Below are positions 63,174-64,000 of a stretch of 64,000 nt of DNA, one piece after another. The stretch comes from Bauldia litoralis (GTDB lineage Bacteria; Pseudomonadota; Alphaproteobacteria; Rhizobiales; Kaistiaceae): assembly GCF_900104485.1 (NCBI RefSeq), contig NZ_FMXQ01000007.1, forward strand, positions 124,001 through 188,000, read 5' to 3'. Position 1 is the first letter of the stretch. Each line of letters opens with the position of its first letter. The notes under the pieces were generated by a model. The model made no database searches. It saw only the letters and a program-made list of their open reading frames with translations, and was not told the origin of the DNA. The position numbers were made by a program, and so were the translations under genes.

Positions 63174-63926
63174 ATGACCGGCTGTGGTGCGGCAAAGGCG
63201 ATCAGGGGGCTGAGCGCTGGCGTCGCCATCTTGGCGATGACGTCCACGGCAGGCGCCGAAGGCTTTGGCGACATGTTCGACATAGCCTTCGGCGCCGCGG
63301 TCACCAACGACTACGTCTATCGCGGCATCTCCCAGACGGACGGCGACCCTGCGGTGCAGGGCTATGTCGAATTCGACTACGGCATCTTCTACGCCGGGGT
63401 GTGGGCGTCGAATGTCGACTTCTACACGCCCGACGCCGAGATCGACGCGACTGTCGGCTTCCGCCCGGAACTCGACAACGCCGCCTTCGATATCGGCTAT
63501 GCCCACTATTTCTATGCAGCCGACACCTCGCCGGACTACGGCGAGATCTACGCGCTGGCCGAATACTATGCGACGGAGTCGCTGACGCTCGGCGGCAATG
63601 TCTATTTCGCGCCCGACTATTCACAGGGCGGCGACACGGCGACCTATGTCGAGGCATCGGTCGACTACGCGCTGTTCGGCGATGTCGGCGTCTCGGCCGC
63701 GGTTGGCTACCAGGGCTTCGCCGACAAGCTCGACCTGCCCGACTACACGACCTGGAATGCCGGCGTGTACTGGAGCTGGAACGAAACCGTGACGCTCGAC
63801 CTGCGCTACACCGACAGCGACCTGTCAAAGGGCGATTGCTACGCGCTGATGTCGCGTCACGCCTGCGGCGCCCGCTTCATGGCGACCCTGTCCTTCGACA
63901 CCGCCGTCTCGGCCTTCGTCAACTAG
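63174..63926 (+). CDS. TorF family putative porin
   Basis: A 250-residue outer membrane barrel-like protein. The signal segment (LSAGVAILAMTSTAGA) is followed by FDIAFGAAVTNDYVYRGISQTDGDPAVQGYVEFDY, a block characteristic of the TorF/TIGR02001 group. Alternating aromatic strands such as YAHYFYAADTSPDYGEIYALAEYY fill the rest. Two cysteines near the C-terminus (GDCYALMSRHACGA) may pair. ATG 63174 follows CGGGGCGGATGGGGCA. The family is thought to form transport channels, but cargo is unknown. Confidence 0.88.
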   Translation: MTGCGAAKAIRGLSAGVAILAMTSTAGAEGFGDMFDIAFGAAVTNDYVYRGISQTDGDPAVQGYVEFDYGIFYAGVWASNVDFYTPDAEIDATVGFRPELDNAAFDIGYAHYFYAADTSPDYGEIYALAEYYATESLTLGGNVYFAPDYSQGGDTATYVEASVDYALFGDVGVSAAVGYQGFADKLDLPDYTTWNAGVYWSWNETVTLDLRYTDSDLSKGDCYALMSRHACGARFMATLSFDTAVSAFVN

Positions 63927-64000
63927 CCTGACGGGACGGCCTGGCGGGGGCGGGCTTGTGTCCTTGGCCGTCTTGAGTGATCGGCCTGGCCGCCGTCGAC

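Overview
The window is a chromosomal segment of a high-GC alphaproteobacterium, most likely in the Hyphomicrobiales (Rhizobiales). The evidence is family content and gene order: a divergent katG/oxyR pair, cysE followed by a DUF3126 gene, a DUF1476 (F1-ATPase zeta-like) gene beside purC, HWE-family histidine kinases, a PAS_5-type protein, a TorF-like porin and an Omp25/31-like barrel. No rRNA, tRNA, CRISPR array, transposase, integrase or phage gene was seen. It reads as core chromosome with accessory islets.

Layout. 0-12 kb: rsgA, a cupin, a ChaA-like cation/proton exchanger, a DinB protein, a roughly 0.8 kb stretch without a recognisable gene, a monoacylglycerol-lipase-like hydrolase, divergent katG and oxyR, a threitol/erythritol-type dehydrogenase and an EEP-fold phosphodiesterase with an ABC-ATPase remnant upstream. 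12-19 kb: ndk, a DUF2171 gene whose ribosome binding site lies in a perfect hairpin, pgsA-moaD-moaE, an opposite-strand block (dgkA, glycosyltransferase, methyltransferase), then uvrC with a pteridine-reductase-like SDR. 19-28 kb: outer-membrane barrel, RNase T2 with a small Cys-rich partner, two acetyltransferases, and a TRAP transporter followed by a phytanoyl-CoA-dioxygenase-like oxygenase and a shikimate-dehydrogenase-like enzyme. 28-36 kb: a polar amino-acid ABC transporter without its ATPase gene, an AllA-like protein, a LysE exporter, hydrolases, a GT9 glycosyltransferase and a flavin monooxygenase.

36-48 kb: cysE and DUF3126, gamma-carbonic anhydrase, an HtrA-like protein that has lost its whole catalytic triad, a 92-bp-period tandem repeat with GC hairpins, a transglutaminase-like lipoprotein, a tandem-PilZ protein, a PAS_5 protein, a predicted small RNA with its own promoter and terminator, a rhomboid protease, a CBS protein, hisI, folE, an IscU-like scaffold and yidD. 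48-53 kb: a red-light signalling block of heme oxygenase, bacteriophytochrome-HWE kinase-receiver, single-domain response regulator and a PAS-PAS-HWE kinase. 53-64 kb: thrS, a putative type I-secreted repeat protein, an exported carboxypeptidase-regulatory-like protein, a membrane protein, purQ/purS/purC with an exported protein between purS and purQ, the DUF1476 gene, an HpcH/HpaI aldolase and a TorF-like porin.

The strongest candidates for new biology are the predicted ~115-nt RNA near 43.5 kb, the hairpin over the DUF2171 ribosome binding site, the pseudo-HtrA protein beside its tandem GC-hairpin repeat, and the compact phytochrome signalling cluster. All functional calls come from motif and family recognition by eye; no database search was run.
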